Source: Elysia chlorotica
Lineage: Eukaryota > Mollusca > Gastropoda > Plakobranchidae
Assembly: GCA_003991915.1 (NCBI GenBank)
Contig: RQTK01000175.1
Location: 565,520-629,519 of the forward strand
Reading direction: 5' to 3'
DNA: 64,000 bases
The translations under genes and the position numbers were made by a program. The notes below the pieces were generated by a model. That model was not told where the DNA came from. It was given only the letters and a program-made list of their open reading frames with translations, and did no database searches. Shown one piece after another: positions 11,665-24,600 of the stretch (position 1 is the first letter of the stretch; every line of letters starts with the position of its first letter).

Positions 11665-14474
11665 CTGGAAAAAAAAAAGAAGAAAAAAACCAGTGCTATA
11701 AAAAAATAAAAATTGAAAAATTAATGAAAAAGAAAATGTGACTTCAGTGACCAAACTTTCAACACTTTCAGTAACTTAAGCCGGTTTTACTGCCTCAAAA
11801 TCTGGTCCAAAAAGTAATGTAAGCTGGTATTACGGGTTCAGTTCTTTAGGTCCAGTTAGTGAACTAAATATTTGATGTACGAAGTGTACTAAGCCTGTCT
11901 GCATTTAAACCATAAACTTAGCTGAATCAAGTGTGCTTTGTCCACTATGATAGGATTGCATGTACATGCTTGTGTTTGTGTGACAATTATATTGGTGAGG
12001 TCCGTGAAGACGATATTTATACAGTTTTTCCCTACATGTGTGTGCCGTTTATGTTTTAAAAACTGCTGATAACAGAAAAATTTGCATCACAGTAAAGCTA
12101 AAAACTGACACTTTCCGATGCCACAAAAAAAAAAAAATGATTAAATACTTTATGATTAGCATTAAACTGTACTAAGATAGATTTTAAAATAAATAATATA
12201 AATAAAAATGGAACCATATTGAATGAACTTTTCACATTTTCAAAAAATTAAGCTAGAAAGATTGTGGAAATACAAGTACGTTGGATAATCTAGTCTCCAG
12301 TGGTTGCAGAGTGATAACTGAGTAAAGAGCATGAAAAATCATTAAGTTTTAATTAACATTCCTCTTAAATGCGCCACACAAATCTAGACAATGCGAGAGA
12401 GTACAACGGCTCCATGCAAGAAGTAAACATCTCCAAATTTATTTAATTTGTCAAAGCTGAATGTGTCCTCTTTTTGCACTGAGCCGCATAACAGAACCTG
12501 CATCTAGGTCACCTGTCAAGATAAGACTGATCTATATAGGTTCGCCTGCAGTGCTTAGCTTAAGTGGATGGGAGATTCAAGGTCAGTGGGATGGATGTTG
12601 CCAAGCTGCAGGTCTCTCTTCCAGACATCATTGAACCTGAGATACGGTCTGCCTGTTTTTTCTAGTGCCAGTAGCTACCTCACCATAGAAAATATCTTTT
12701 GGAATTCGACCAGCCTGCGCAGACGCCTCTGAGAGAAGAGGGCAAACATGATTGGTATGTTTGCTCTGGCAAGCACATCTATGTTTGGGACATTTATAAC
12801 CTTGCCGGGTGATGCCTAGAATCTTTCTGAGGTTTTGCTGGTGGAAGGCACTGAGTCGACCCTCTTGTCCACGTATAGTGTCCATGACTTATTACTGTAG
12901 AGGACGCAAGCCTGGTACACTCCCATCTTAGGTGTTAGTGGTCAGAATGATGTTGCTCCATACCCTTTTAGTCAGGAGGACTATTTCTGTTCACTGTTGC
13001 TGCCTTGCCTTGCCAATGCGGATGTTCAGCTCAGTGTCCAATGAGAGGTTACTGAATACAGTGAAGCCCAGGTAGGTGAAGTCCTCCACCACCTTCAAGG
13101 TGTGGTCACTAATTGATATGAGGATGGGAAAGGGATCTGAAGATGAACCGTCATACTTGACAGTGCCTCTCATGAATGACTGTGACTAGATCTAGTATAT
13201 ATTATTAGCAAGTTGAAAAAGAGAAGTCACCAACAGAAGCCTTCTTTAGTGTGTGGTTGAGGTCAGTACCCATACAGAAAATTTCCTTACATAGATGCAA
13301 ATCAGAACTATAAAACTGAATGGATGCCATAGTATCACTTCAGCTCATGCATTTGAAGAGTAAGCTACAGAGATACCATGTTCTTTTCATTTGATGTGAA
13401 AAGGTATAAACAGCTGTCCACACCCCTTTTGTGAAGTATAGTCTCGGGGTAGTAAGTACGAATTATTGATAGCTTACTGCACGTCATAAAAATATGCAAA
13501 AAAATAAGGCTACTGTGAGGTTGTACTTACGGCCTACATTTTTAGACATTCACAAATCTAGAACTAGCCTATATCTTGAGAATCTAAACTCTAGATCTAG
13601 ATCTAGAGTAGTATCTAGATCTAGACTGCATACAACTTACTTTACTTGGCTTTTACGGGGTTTGGGGCAATTTAGATCTACATCAAGCAAGTGCTAAACA
13701 GTATAACTTCAAAAGAGCGTTGAGTATTTCATTTTTTATTAACATTTCATGAATATTTTCATTTCATCTACAGAGTTCTTTCTGATTCCAATTCCATCCA
13801 AGAGTCTGACTTACTCTGTAAACCTGCGAGAGTGCCATTCCTTGGATTTAAAAAGGCTGTTATTTTCATCGCTTTACCAAATACCATAAAAACTTTTAGA
13901 GACTTAATACTTAAAAAAGACGTGTTGGTAGATAGGTAGATTTTAAAGCAAACGTAATTTTACATTTTTCTTCATGAGGATAACAAAAAGAAGAAGGAAA
14001 ATGTGGAGGACTATATCAACTTATATTATTATAGATCAACACAAAGACCTTATAACTTATTAAGTTATTCGAAGGCCTAAGTTATTTATATCTATGGATC
14101 AACATTACTGTACTGTTGAAAATACGACAAAATACTCTCCATTTTTTTCTCAAAGGGACCTAACTGAGTTAAAACTTCTACTTTCGTTTAATTCGTTTAA
14201 TCCTCTAGGTCCAATCTATCATGGGCATCAGTGTTGATTTTTGATGCCTAGCGATTCGAGCGATCCAATTGATATTCCTTAAAAAAAGCAGCGAAAAAAA
14301 ATCTTCAAAACTAAACAGACTCTAGATCTATATTTAAGAAGCGATTGATAGCTAAAAAATCGAAATAAATATCGATATAGCATTAAGTATTAGAGAAGTA
14401 GGCACTTACTTCTAAAATATTATTCATATTTCATTTGTCTTTTAATCGGAAAAAAGACAAGTTTACGATCTAGA
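11665..14474. other. Spacer / probable 5'UTR intron between divergent JmjC and PIN4 genes
   Basis: There is no coding exon of a host gene. It holds a decayed LINE (12400-13190) and TAGATC-rich patches near 13575-13630. A minus-strand splice donor AGAA|GTAAGTG at 14409-14410, 65 bp from the PIN4 start codon, could end a non-coding first exon of the JmjC gene. That would make the interval a shared promoter plus a 2.7-kb leader intron. This is an inference only. Confidence 0.45.
12400..13190 (-). pseudogene. Decayed LINE reverse-transcriptase fragment (C-terminal part)
   Basis: On the minus strand, separate frames give short stretches in the correct order for the 3' part of a LINE ORF2: FTYLG followed by SLDTELNIRIGKA (about 13020-13090), then LRKILGIT (about 12810-12830), RIPKDIFYGEVATGTR (about 12660-12710) and LRFNDVWKRD (about 12600-12640). 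Frameshifts and stops separate them, so it is a dead copy. Confidence 0.8.
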
Positions 14475-14609
14475 ATGCCTAAAGGTAAGGGCGGAGGTGG
14501 CGGGGGTGGTGCAGCTAAAGCCGGGGGTGGTGGAGCTAAGGGTAAAGGTAAAGGAGCTGAAGGCGGAGGAGATGATGGAAAAACAGCTAAAGGAGGAACA
14601 GCTGTGAAG
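14475..14609 (+). CDS. PIN4: PIN4 exon 1, Gly/Lys-rich tail
   Basis: 45 codons from ATG to GTGAAG, donor G|GTATAC. The exon is dominated by GGN and AAR codons, a low-complexity basic leader. Confidence 0.9.
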
Positions 14610-17600
14610 GTATACTATCCAAAAATTAGGAATCTAAGACTAGAAAATATATAGACCTATCATAATTTGTATAGCATGCCTACGCATTCCTTCGCAATAT
14701 TACAGCTGGTCTACGAATTTGGCTTTATTCATCTATTTTAAATCGCCTGTAGACGTCCTCATATATATACATTATATATCATACATCTGATACTTGTAAC
14801 TATTCTTCATCCATAATGGCTTGTTTCTATAAATACGCATTATATATTGTTATATTAAGGCCTATCTTTTACACACTATGTACAGCTATGTATGAGTTTC
14901 TATCCAATATATTATATAACAATACATGCCTAGTGATTTTGTGCCAATAAAATTCTTTGGTCGGACTTTTGATGTAGCAAATGTATCTTCTAGATAAACG
15001 TTTTTAAATTTCAAATTATCATATTGTAACTTTTGTGCAAAAATGCCTGTATAAAATAAAACTTTGGTACATATACGTATGATGTTTCGTAGTTGTTAAA
15101 ACATTCGTCTCTCATGATACTGTAAGGATAGGACTGAAGCCATGTTTCCCGGAATAGGAATTGACTTTTTATTATTTTTTACCGACACTAATAATTATAA
15201 CACAAGGATCGAAAAGTGGTTATCTCGAATATACCACAATACTTATATGGACATTGGTACGTATGTATTTGCTATCTTATGTAGCGTATTTGTAAAAGTA
15301 CTTTCACAACCTTCCTCTTTGTCCGATTCTCATTTCTTCTACATCAAATGATCATTGCAAAAGGAAAGGTATAGATAGACTAGTGTTCTGAAACTTAAGC
15401 TGCAACCAAGTTGAAAACTGCTAGAGGCAAGGGGAAAAAGATTCCCTGTGGATAAAAAAAACTGCAGAAGTTAAGGGAAAAGCAGGTTCAATTCTTGAGG
15501 ACCTAAAAGAATCAATTTGTAAATGCTGCTTACAAAATCACAAGTCCAAACAATTACACTCTTAAAAGACATTAATTTTCCAAGAAATATGCATGATAAT
15601 TATGTATACAACAGTGTTATGATTCTGTTGCGGTATTATTTTTGTATGTACATATTCTCCTCCCCTCTTACTTTCTATCCTTTATAACCTTTCCCAACAA
15701 AAAATAAATTATACTTCATGTAAAAGCAATAGATCATGAATGCTTTATTAAATTTGACACAACTTTCATTACTACTAACCCAATGATAAAGTTTTAATAT
15801 ATAGCCAATAAGTTCCCAAATGTATAAATCAATGAATGAAGGCTACTAAAATTCAGATCACAGAGGTGAAAATGTCTTTGAGAAGATGACCTTCATTAAA
15901 CAGCTTGTTGTTATTGTTTAGAACCCTAATTTTTAAGATTTTAGAATTTTTAAAACTTTTGTTTTGTTGTCTTAAGCGCCCTAATGTTACTATGAATTGG
16001 ATCGAAGAGGAAGGGTTTATGATGTACATTTTTTTCACATTTGAATTTGAGTAACTATTATGGGTTATGACTGAATCCAGATGACTTCTTAAATTAAGCT
16101 TGAGTAGGCCTACCGGATGTTACATTATCCATGCATTTAAGCAAACAAAATTTGGAACAAGATTTCATGCCTGGAATATACCTGTGGTCTTTCTAAAGCT
16201 GAAGTTAAAACAATCCTTACTCTTTTCCCATCCATCTTTGATAACAGACTGAAGTCTAAATAAACAAGCTTTCAAATGTAGCATTTCCCTAAGAAGACAA
16301 ATCGATCGACTGATACAGGGAGATTAACAGCACAGTAAAGCACACATCTTTCTAACTCACACTGATACCAGGATAGAATTGGGGCACTTAGTACAGTTAG
16401 TAATATTCTTCACTGAAGTGCAGGAGCGCTCCCTTATCTCCACATATGATTCTTATAAAAACCTAGGAGATGTAAAAATGACCAGAGATGACACTGACAG
16501 ATAATCAAAATTGTTTTCCTAACATTATATTTTGTATTATTTCTTTTGCAGGTGCGTCACATTTTATGTGAAAAGCAATCAAAAGCCCTGGAGGCAATAG
16601 AAAAGCTTGAGAGCGGAATGAAATTCAATGAAGTGGCAGCCCAGTACAGTGAGGACAAAGCCAGATCAGGGGTGAGTTCAGTCTTGCTTTACAGAACAAC
16701 GTAAAAATGAACTTCTTGTTGTACACTACTTGAATTAAAAGTTATTTTAATGATAATTCTTTGTTTTTGTCTTTGTCTCTAATGTTTACAAGGACAAGTG
16801 CAATAAGGTGATTTTCTTTTAATGCCTTAGTATAATTCTAATGAAACTTGTTTTTCTAGTAAAATCAATGAAAAAAAATGATATGTGTTGAAAAATATGC
16901 ATGTTGTCGAATGTCTTGGCTGCAATATTGGGTGAAATTTAAATCTTTGAGCTTGCATTTAACCTATGGATTTGCAATCTGTCAATGCAATGCAATTCTC
17001 TGAAGGAGAATAAAAGTTATTTCTGAAGCGTTGTTTTGGGTAGAGTTTGTTTGATGTAATTTTTACAATAAAAAAAAATTGTTTCAAGTAGTAATTTTGT
17101 TCTTATTAAATGAAGTAGGCGGAAACTATGAGTATGTTTTTAGATGTATTATCACAGCAAAAAGTAATGATTCTCTGTTAAATCAATGTATATTTTCAAT
17201 GCACATTTGTTGATAAGATATCATCTCCTTTTTTGTTGTTGCTTGGTCTCAAACAGCTGAAGATATGGACTAAGAAACCAAAGGTCTTTTACAAAATGTT
17301 AAAGCCAGAAATTTGAAGTTGTTTGCCAACACAGTCCTGATTCACACTGCCCTAATATCTTAAAATTGCTCTGTATGCGCATGTACATATGTACTTGTTT
17401 TTCAGGACTTTATTTTTTAACAAAGCTCATTGACAAAGTAAAAGGTATTTGAAGGTTTAACATTTTTACTTGGGTAATCACTTTCATTCTTATATTGAAT
17501 CATGGGCCAACTTCCACTCTAAAATTCTCCCGCTTTAAAATTGGGATTTTCAAAACCTTCCCTGACCCCAGCACTGGTTTATTGTTGTCTTTTTACTCAC

Positions 17601-17762
17601 CAGGGCGACCTTGGCTGGATGACCCGTGGAAGCATGGTTGGCCCCTTCCAGGAAGCAGCGTTTGCGTTACCCAACAGTACCATAGACAAGCCCAACTACA
17701 CGAATCCGCCAGTGAAAACAAAGTTTGGCTACCACATTATCATGGTTGAAGGCAAGAAATAA
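14475..17762 (+). CDS. PIN4: Peptidyl-prolyl cis-trans isomerase, parvulin family (PIN4), 3 exons, 137 aa
   Basis: Coding exons 14475-14609, 16552-16671 and 17604-17762 join in phase 0. Residues 1-45 are a Gly/Lys/Ala-rich basic tail, as in PIN4, where it serves DNA and pre-ribosome binding. Residues 46-137 are one parvulin PPIase domain with [41 protein letters not shown] and the closing GYHIIMVEG. The length is close to the roughly 130 residues usual for the family. There is no WW domain, which excludes PIN1. The known family role is cis-trans isomerisation of prolyl bonds, with links to ribosome biogenesis and chromatin. It is head to head with the JmjC gene and converges on LAMP. Confidence 0.95.
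14610..16551 (+). other. PIN4 intron 1
   Basis: A 1.9-kb AT-rich intron. I see no exon or recognisable mobile element in it. An A- and AAG-rich patch at 15360-15560 gives broken frames that I could not identify. Confidence 0.6.
16552..16671 (+). CDS. PIN4: PIN4 exon 2
   Basis: 40 codons, acceptor TTTTGCAG and donor GGG|GTGAGT. It encodes the first strand and helix of the parvulin fold (VRHILCEK to SEDKARSG). Phase 0 to 0. Confidence 0.95.
17604..17762 (+). CDS. PIN4: PIN4 exon 3 and stop
   Basis: 52 codons plus TAA, acceptor CTCACCAG. It carries the GDLGWM signature and the C-terminal [12 protein letters not shown] strand that closes the parvulin domain. Confidence 0.95.
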   Translation, partial: GDLGWMTRGSMVGPFQEAAFALPNSTIDKPNYTNPPVKTKFGYHIIMVEGKK

Positions 17763-17959
17763 CACTGCCTCATTAACGAATTATTTTATGTTCCGGGTAT
17801 TAAAATTGTGAATTTTGATGCCTGTTTGTTAATGTTATATATTTGAACTGGTTTGAAAATTACATTCTTGCTTTGATTGTCATGTGTACTAAAACTTTAT
17901 GATCTGCTTGATCTGTTTTGGTTCAAAGATAAATAATCTGTTTGAAAAGCCTCAATAGT

Positions 17960-17965
17960 AATAAA
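17960..17965 (+). terminator. Candidate PIN4 polyadenylation signal AATAAA
   Basis: AATAAA lies 198 bases after the PIN4 stop codon. It is the first perfect hexamer downstream, apart from A-rich near matches. Confidence 0.55.
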
Positions 17966-20900
17966 ATTGACTTCCAACCAAACCATCAAGGTTTTTAGCT
18001 TGTTTTGTTCACCCAGCGCTAAGGTGTGCTATAAACATCTCTTCAACAGTAAGGGTAAAAACCTCAAAAATACCTTTCAACCTTCACAGGCACTCATGGA
18101 TGAAAAACACACGGGCTGTGCAAAAATCTGCTTTTTTCTTTTTAATGGTGCCAATTTTAGGAGTAAAACCTATGATGTATTCCTCAATATGTGTTTCTAT
18201 CTGTGTTGTTAATTTCTGCAAAAAAAAAACAAAAAAAAAAGATTTTATTGATTTTTTGCGTGAATTTTTACTAAACCATATTGTTTTCCTGAAGCTGATC
18301 AATCAGTGGGTGAAAAACACCCAAATACGCGTATAAAAGGCAATGGTTATACTGTCCCTTTCTCGATGTCTCTCTCTCTTTCCCTTTCTCGCTCTCTCTA
18401 CCTCTCCCTTTAGTGCTCTTTTTTTCTTTCCCCTCTCCCATTTATGATCTTTGTCAAAAGGTATACATATATTGATATATTGGGCTTTTATATTAGCTGT
18501 TTATGTCCCCCCGACTGCACTCCTACATCTCCTGTTCCTCCAACTACTCCTCTCCCTGCACCTTCTGCTCCTCTTCTTCCGCCTCCACCTCAACCTCATC
18601 TTCTTGCTTCTCCTAGTTCTACAGTCAAACCTGTCTAAGACGACCACTGAAGATCCTGGATCAAAGTGGTCGTTTTATGGGGTGTATTTATATAGTAAAA
18701 AATCAAGGGGGTGGTGGATAGCTGGTCGCTTGACCAGGTGGTCGTTTTAGACAGGTGGTCGCTTGAGCAGGTTTGACTGTACTTCTGCTCTTCTTCCTCT
18801 CCTCCTCCTGCTGTTCCTCCACCCCCACCCATTCTCTCCTCATCATCTTGACCATCGTCCTTGCGCTGCTTCATTTTATTCCTCTTTTTAGATAAATAGA
18901 GACTAAAGAATGATAAAATAACACACAGAGAGGATGTCAAACTCAAAGGTTATACGAATAATGAGTGTCGGTGAAGGTTAATAACGACTAAATTTCATAA
19001 CACTATTCTTCTTTTACTGTTTAACTTGAGTGATGGGTAATTCTTTTAGTTACATGCACCAGCCTTGGTTATTATTAATATTATTGCCAAGTCTAACAGT
19101 TGTCTCTTATTCCTCTTATAACCCCTCTTCACTTGTGGGCCTCGTTGTACTCAACTTATTGAGCGTTCACGTACATATATTGATTCCTCATGCAGTTTTT
19201 ACAGTGACTAATAAAAATTTATATGAAACTGTTGGTCTGAAAATTCATAGTAAATTTGAGACATGCCTAAATAATTTGGAGAAAGAATGTTATGGTTTGT
19301 TTTTCAATACTTCAAAAACCTCTTTGCTCTGTAAAATATATTGTTAAAGATTATCTAAAAAAAAATAACTTTTAAACTTACTGAGACAAATTTTTCTAGA
19401 TTCATATTAGCATAATAGAAGTTATACATTTCCGTATACAATGATTCAAAATAGTAACAGACAAATGCTGCACACCTTGAACTTCCATTACTATTCTAGT
19501 ATTAAGGTCAAGAGGCCTATACAAGCTACCTACCAACATTTTGTGTTTTCTGGTTCATCATTTTCTTATGATATTAAGAGCATTTATTAATCGGAGAAGT
19601 GGTGTACGAAAGAAAATAATTTTTATGATCATAAACTTTTGACTTCCTTAAGTCTCAAAAAAAGTTTTTGTTCTTTTTCTTTTGTTAACAAAGAGAAATT
19701 TTTTCAGAAATCAAGTCAACAATTTCCAATTTTTATTATTGTTTATTAACTCTGATAACAGATAAGTGGATTTTGTCAAGAATCTTCAAAATATAATTCA
19801 AGGCAAATTTTCAACAATGGAAACTAAAGATCAGAACCAAGAGAAACAAAATCCATGGAATATAAAATTTAAAAACTATTCTTCCGTGCTAGTTTTTATT
19901 ACTTAAAAAAAAAAGTTTACACTCGTATATTATAGAAACTGAATAGTCCACTTTTTCCTCCCTTTCACAAAAGATGGTATTTTTCCTCTGCTTTTCAGTG
20001 TAACAAACATGAAATATGTGCAATATATTAAAATTTAATTTAAGCATAATGATAAGACAAAAATAAGAAAAAAAGATATTGGAAAATTAATGAATGAATC
20101 ATCCACAAAGGCAATTAACCCTAATCGTATGTCTTTTCCTGTACCCATTGCTGTGCACTGTGGGCTTTCTATGCGTCCCCACATATAAATAGTCAAAGTG
20201 GATATTAAAGGAAAACATTCAACTTCTAAGAAGGAATACATAAAATTTCAAAGATATACTCCAATTTTAAGTATTTGAATTCAATTCTTTTTGACCTCCC
20301 GACACACGATTAGGGTAAAGCAAATCTCAATGTTAAAATAACTAACTGAAAAAAAAAATAACCTACAAAAAACTTGGAAAAAGCTATATAAGTAAAGGCC
20401 GCCACAAAAAAAAAAAAAAAAAAAAAAATGTGGCCGACTAAACAAAACATCTTGGCACACACCATGGCATTTAAAATATGAATGTAAAAATCCAAAAGAA
20501 TTGATATTCAAAGACAATCATGGAAGAGTGAGAAACATTAAAAATCAATTATTTTGCCAGAACTTATGGCAAGAGAATTTAAACAATGCAAACGAAAAAT
20601 CTACTTTCAGATACAAAGAATAAAAATATCCAAATAGTCTTACAACACACACAGAAAAAAAAGGTGACTGTTACAATGCTAAGAGGACAACCAATCTGAA
20701 AGCCATTGCGTGAGGGCAAACAGTATTATAGGAACGTTACAACAATCATTTGTCAGTTAACCTCTTAATCACTCCAATCACCTACTTTTCCATGATGGTG
20801 ACCAAGAACAAAATGGAATGAAGTCTCAAATATATCAATCAAATTGAAATATTTGTTTTCTTGTGTGAAGTTACATACATAATTAACACTTTTGATTTTA

Positions 20901-21467
20901 ATATATGTCAAACATGATTCTCACTAAATCTAAAAAACAACACATTTTTGTATTTACTAATAATCATAGCTAGCCAGCTTGTTTGAGAGATCATTCATGC
21001 TTTTTGCTTTAGACAGAGCTTCTTACCACTAAAGGCAGACAGCTTATCTCCCCAGAGAAGTAAAAAACTAAGAAACGAAAAGTTACCATTTTTAAATGAC
21101 CAACAGCAGAGCCAAACTAATAGTTGATTAAGTTGACTTCCACATATCGCCATAAACAATTTTTGTTTGCAAAGCACAAAAAATAGACAAACTTAATGAT
21201 CCAATCGCTCTCCCTGCCTTTCGTCTTTCTGCCCATAAAAACAAACACATTCTACAAATTACAAATACTGACGCTGAAATAGAAGTCACTCAGCCATCCC
21301 CTGCTCTCTCTTTCTCTCTCTCTCAGTCAACTATCCCTCTATCTCTCTGTGTAGTATTTCGCTTTGACCGTATGGTACTGGCAGCTTAGCCCAATAGATT
21401 TCACTACAGCAACAGGGAAGAAAGACACTATTACTACGTTGACTCTCGCAACAGCAGCCTAGCCTGC
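17966..21467. other. Interval between converging PIN4 and LAMP genes
   Basis: There is no supported coding exon. It holds a pyrimidine-rich stretch (18340-18850) split by an inverted-repeat transposon at 18620-18781, then AT-rich sequence. The right part (towards 21467) is probably the LAMP 3'UTR on the minus strand, but I cannot fix its end. CT microsatellite text is present at 21300-21345. Confidence 0.55.
18620..18781. mobile_element. TA-flanked miniature inverted-repeat element (MITE)
   Basis: A 158-base element (18622-18779) starts CAGTCAAACCTG and ends CAGGTTTGACTG, with TA on both sides (18620-18621 and 18780-18781). The inner arms carry repeated GTGGTCG/CGACCAC text, so the whole can fold. 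It sits inside a pyrimidine-rich host tract that continues on both flanks. A TA target duplication and no coding capacity fit a Tc1/mariner-type non-autonomous element. Confidence 0.9.
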
Positions 21468-21613
21468 TCAGACAGACTCGTATCCGGTCTTGCGGGTCCT
21501 CTTACGGCCAATGAGATACGCCACTAGCACAATGACCACCAGACCAGCCAGGGCTGCTCCAACGGCGATGGGCACCACACTGCTCGAGCTCTCGTCAGCG
21601 GAGCACTCGCTCA
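21468..21613 (-). CDS. LAMP1-like: LAMP exon 9: membrane span and lysosomal sorting tail
   Basis: The acceptor is CTTGCAG and the stop TGA is at 21468-21470. It encodes residues 337-384: last lumenal Cys (340), Ser-rich stalk, transmembrane helix, LIGRKRTRK and terminal GYESV. Confidence 0.95.
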
Positions 21614-24600
21614 CTGCAAGGGAAGATTACATATGGAAACATTTATTATTCGCCCACAAGGGATATTCCGGTTGGACGTCCAAGTAACATCAATGAATTA
21701 CACTTGATCATGTACCTGCTCTCAATTTTCCCTACTTTCCTCCTACCTAACCTCTATCTGTTTCTCTCTCTCTCTCTCCCTAATTCCCCCATCTTGAAAT
21801 TCAACATCCTGCATTTGGGATGCACGAGTCAAAAGTCACTGCAAAGTTCTTTTTTCCTAAAACCTTGTATCACAAGTTCATTACAGTCTAATAAAAAACA
21901 CACCATTCAATTTTTGATCTAAGTGAGATCCTGTTTTCAGGTATGCCCCAATGGCCAACTGACATGTTAAGTGCAAATTGTAAATATATCAACACCACAC
22001 AACCCACCTAAGCACAGATTATGGGAATGGGGAAGAGGGCAGAAAGAAGAGAAAAAGAGGTTAAGGAGGGGATCTTACTTTGGTTTGTTACAATTTAGAC
22101 GTAACTAACTATATTATACATGCATAAACAAAATAAATTTGGAACAGAAAAGAACGAACCGTCTCCATCAAAGCCTTTCTCTTCATCATCAAATGCTCTG
22201 TACTTGAAACTTTTGCTGGTCAAGGTCACCTGAAATATGATTTTCATGTCACTTTATAAAAGTATTAGTATTCAAAAATTGGTTGCTGTTTAAATTTATT
22301 TCAAGTTCACAGTTAAAATGTTGCTTATGGTGTATAAAAGATCAACACTTTCACACTTTCCAGCAACAAAAAAAAAAGGTACACTGCTTTAACACATAAC
22401 ACACACTGTAATAACCAAGGAGTTGACAATACTAACATTACTCTTTGTAGCATGAGCATACAGTTACAAAATGATAACCCTCCCCTCCCCATGTTAAATC
22501 TGAAAGAATTATTTTGCAACAACCACCAAAGAATAAGAACAATATTAATTCATAGGATCAATTGCAGGTTAACAGGAACCCTAATCCTATTGGTTATTCC
22601 ACCAGACCTGCCAACATTACGGTTTGGGTGTAATTTATTACGACTTACAGGAGCTTGCCGTACTATGCGTAATACACAGTTGATGTCTGCGTTGCAATGC
22701 ATAAATTTGCATTTATCAATGTTGTGGCAGTGACTATTCTGAGTTAATGAAGTAAAGATTTGCCACCGTATTATATATTTTCATAAAATCTCAGTTAAAT
22801 GCAATGTGGACTAGACCTGGTCACAGTTCTTATTATCTAACTGGAAGACTATGTCACTTAGTAGAACAAGTTTTAGCAGTGCTAGAGCGTGTTATTGTAG
22901 TTCTTTTTACTGAGCAATCAGTCAAGGTGCTTTATGTTCCTGTGGTCAATGACCCGACTCTATGTCACTGGTGCTTGTGGCCAGTACATAGGGATATGCA
23001 CGTTGCTCCCACATGCAAGCAATGAGGAACCTTGAAAGGAATGATTCCACCTCAGATTTTAGAGTGTGGCCCTTTTATGCTCGCAATATTCTGAGGTAGG
23101 GATGTCCGCATTATTACCTAGATTTTTGTTGCTGACGAATAGACCCTTTCCCGTTAAACCAAAGCTTTTTAAGCAACTGGAATATATGGTCGAGAAAATT
23201 GTATTACACTTTTGATGAGAGGTTATTTTTCATCCTTACTATTCCTTTAATTTTCTAAAGGGATATCATGTATAAACCCCCACGGCCATTTTAATCTCTA
23301 GGGATCATTAGAATGTTCAATCATTTAATGCACCGGTCAAAAACAAGACGAGTACAAAACCTGCGATTGTTAAAATGAGTAACAAGAAATAGGGAGTATT
23401 TAATTTGTGATTCATCCTTAGTGGCCCTTTAATTTAATTGAAGTTTTAATAAATTCATTATCTACACAACTCCTACAAACCTCTTTGAACTTGGATACAA
23501 GATTATCCCTAATTATAACCATCAAGATAATGTATTTCAATTTCTTTTTACGTTTTAAGTTCGTCAAAAAGTCTCACACTCCAATTGCATGTTTCCTGCA
23601 TTTCATTCCAAAGAAGTACCAAAATTACTGACAAAAACTTCAGGTTGGAATAGACCGAAGGCAATGGATGCTTACCCCATCTTTAGACTTGTCTAGTTCA
23701 GAGTTACAGATGTAGTAGCCCTTGGTGGAAGCCTTCAGGTAGTCCGTGGACAGAGGCAGCTGCACTGTGCGAGTGCCTGCAAAAAAAAGAAAAAAAAAGA
23801 AAAAAAGAAATCAACATTTTTCTTCATTTTCATTTTTAATTCGTTAGGTGCAACTCTTCTTAAGCTTAGCAGTGGACTATAACTTGAGCTTTTTACATTA
23901 CAAACCAACCCTTGTCAAATCTACACATTTTTTTAAGTTATACAATGTGACAAATACATTTTATCCTGGCTCAAAACAATTTGTAAATTGAGACATTATC
24001 TTTTGGGTTCATAAAGAATAGTGATCCTGGTCCACCTCATAAAGAAAACAATTTGTGTCTGAATGGTAGACAATGTCTTTTCTCTTGATTGACTGTAAGC
24101 AAATCATTATACAGCAAGAATATTCCTTGGCATTAGCTATTGGAATCTGCTTTGTTTAGCTTTCACATAATCGACCGTTCATGCAGGCTTTAAAGTTTGT
24201 ACAATTTGAACAAGTTGAATAAGGGAACAGGTGTATAGTGAACCTTGCAATGTGCATTTTTCAAATCTTGATTCCGTATAGTACTTTTGCTGCATAAAGA
24301 TTAAGTAAAGATGAAAGCAAAATGAAAGTGCCAATAGTTTGTCTAAATAAAAAAAAAATAATTACCTCAATAGAGGTGTTAGAGCAGGAATTGAAAGAAT
24401 ACTATATGAATGAGGTTTTGTTTTTAAATTTATAATATTTTAATCACTTTTCCCTCAATTAGCTATTAAAACCATTACACAGCAAGAATATTCCTTCCAC
24501 TGGCTATTGGAGTCTGTCCTACTTTGATTCCTTAAATTATATGGGCTTTAAAGTTCATAAAAGTGACTAAAGTCGAAAATGACACTAGATAATTGTGTTT

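Noticed and set aside
15360..15560. Lys-rich patch in PIN4 intron 1 that might be a processed pseudogene
   Set aside because: Frames are broken every few dozen bases and no family pattern could be named.
18635..18946. 103-codon minus-strand frame with Glu/Gly runs
   Set aside because: It crosses the MITE and the pyrimidine-rich tract and has no protein character.
19030..19347. 105-codon plus-strand open frame with a hydrophobic start
   Set aside because: No recognisable domain, AT-rich codon use, no splice or repeat context, and it lies in the likely antisense of the LAMP 3'UTR.
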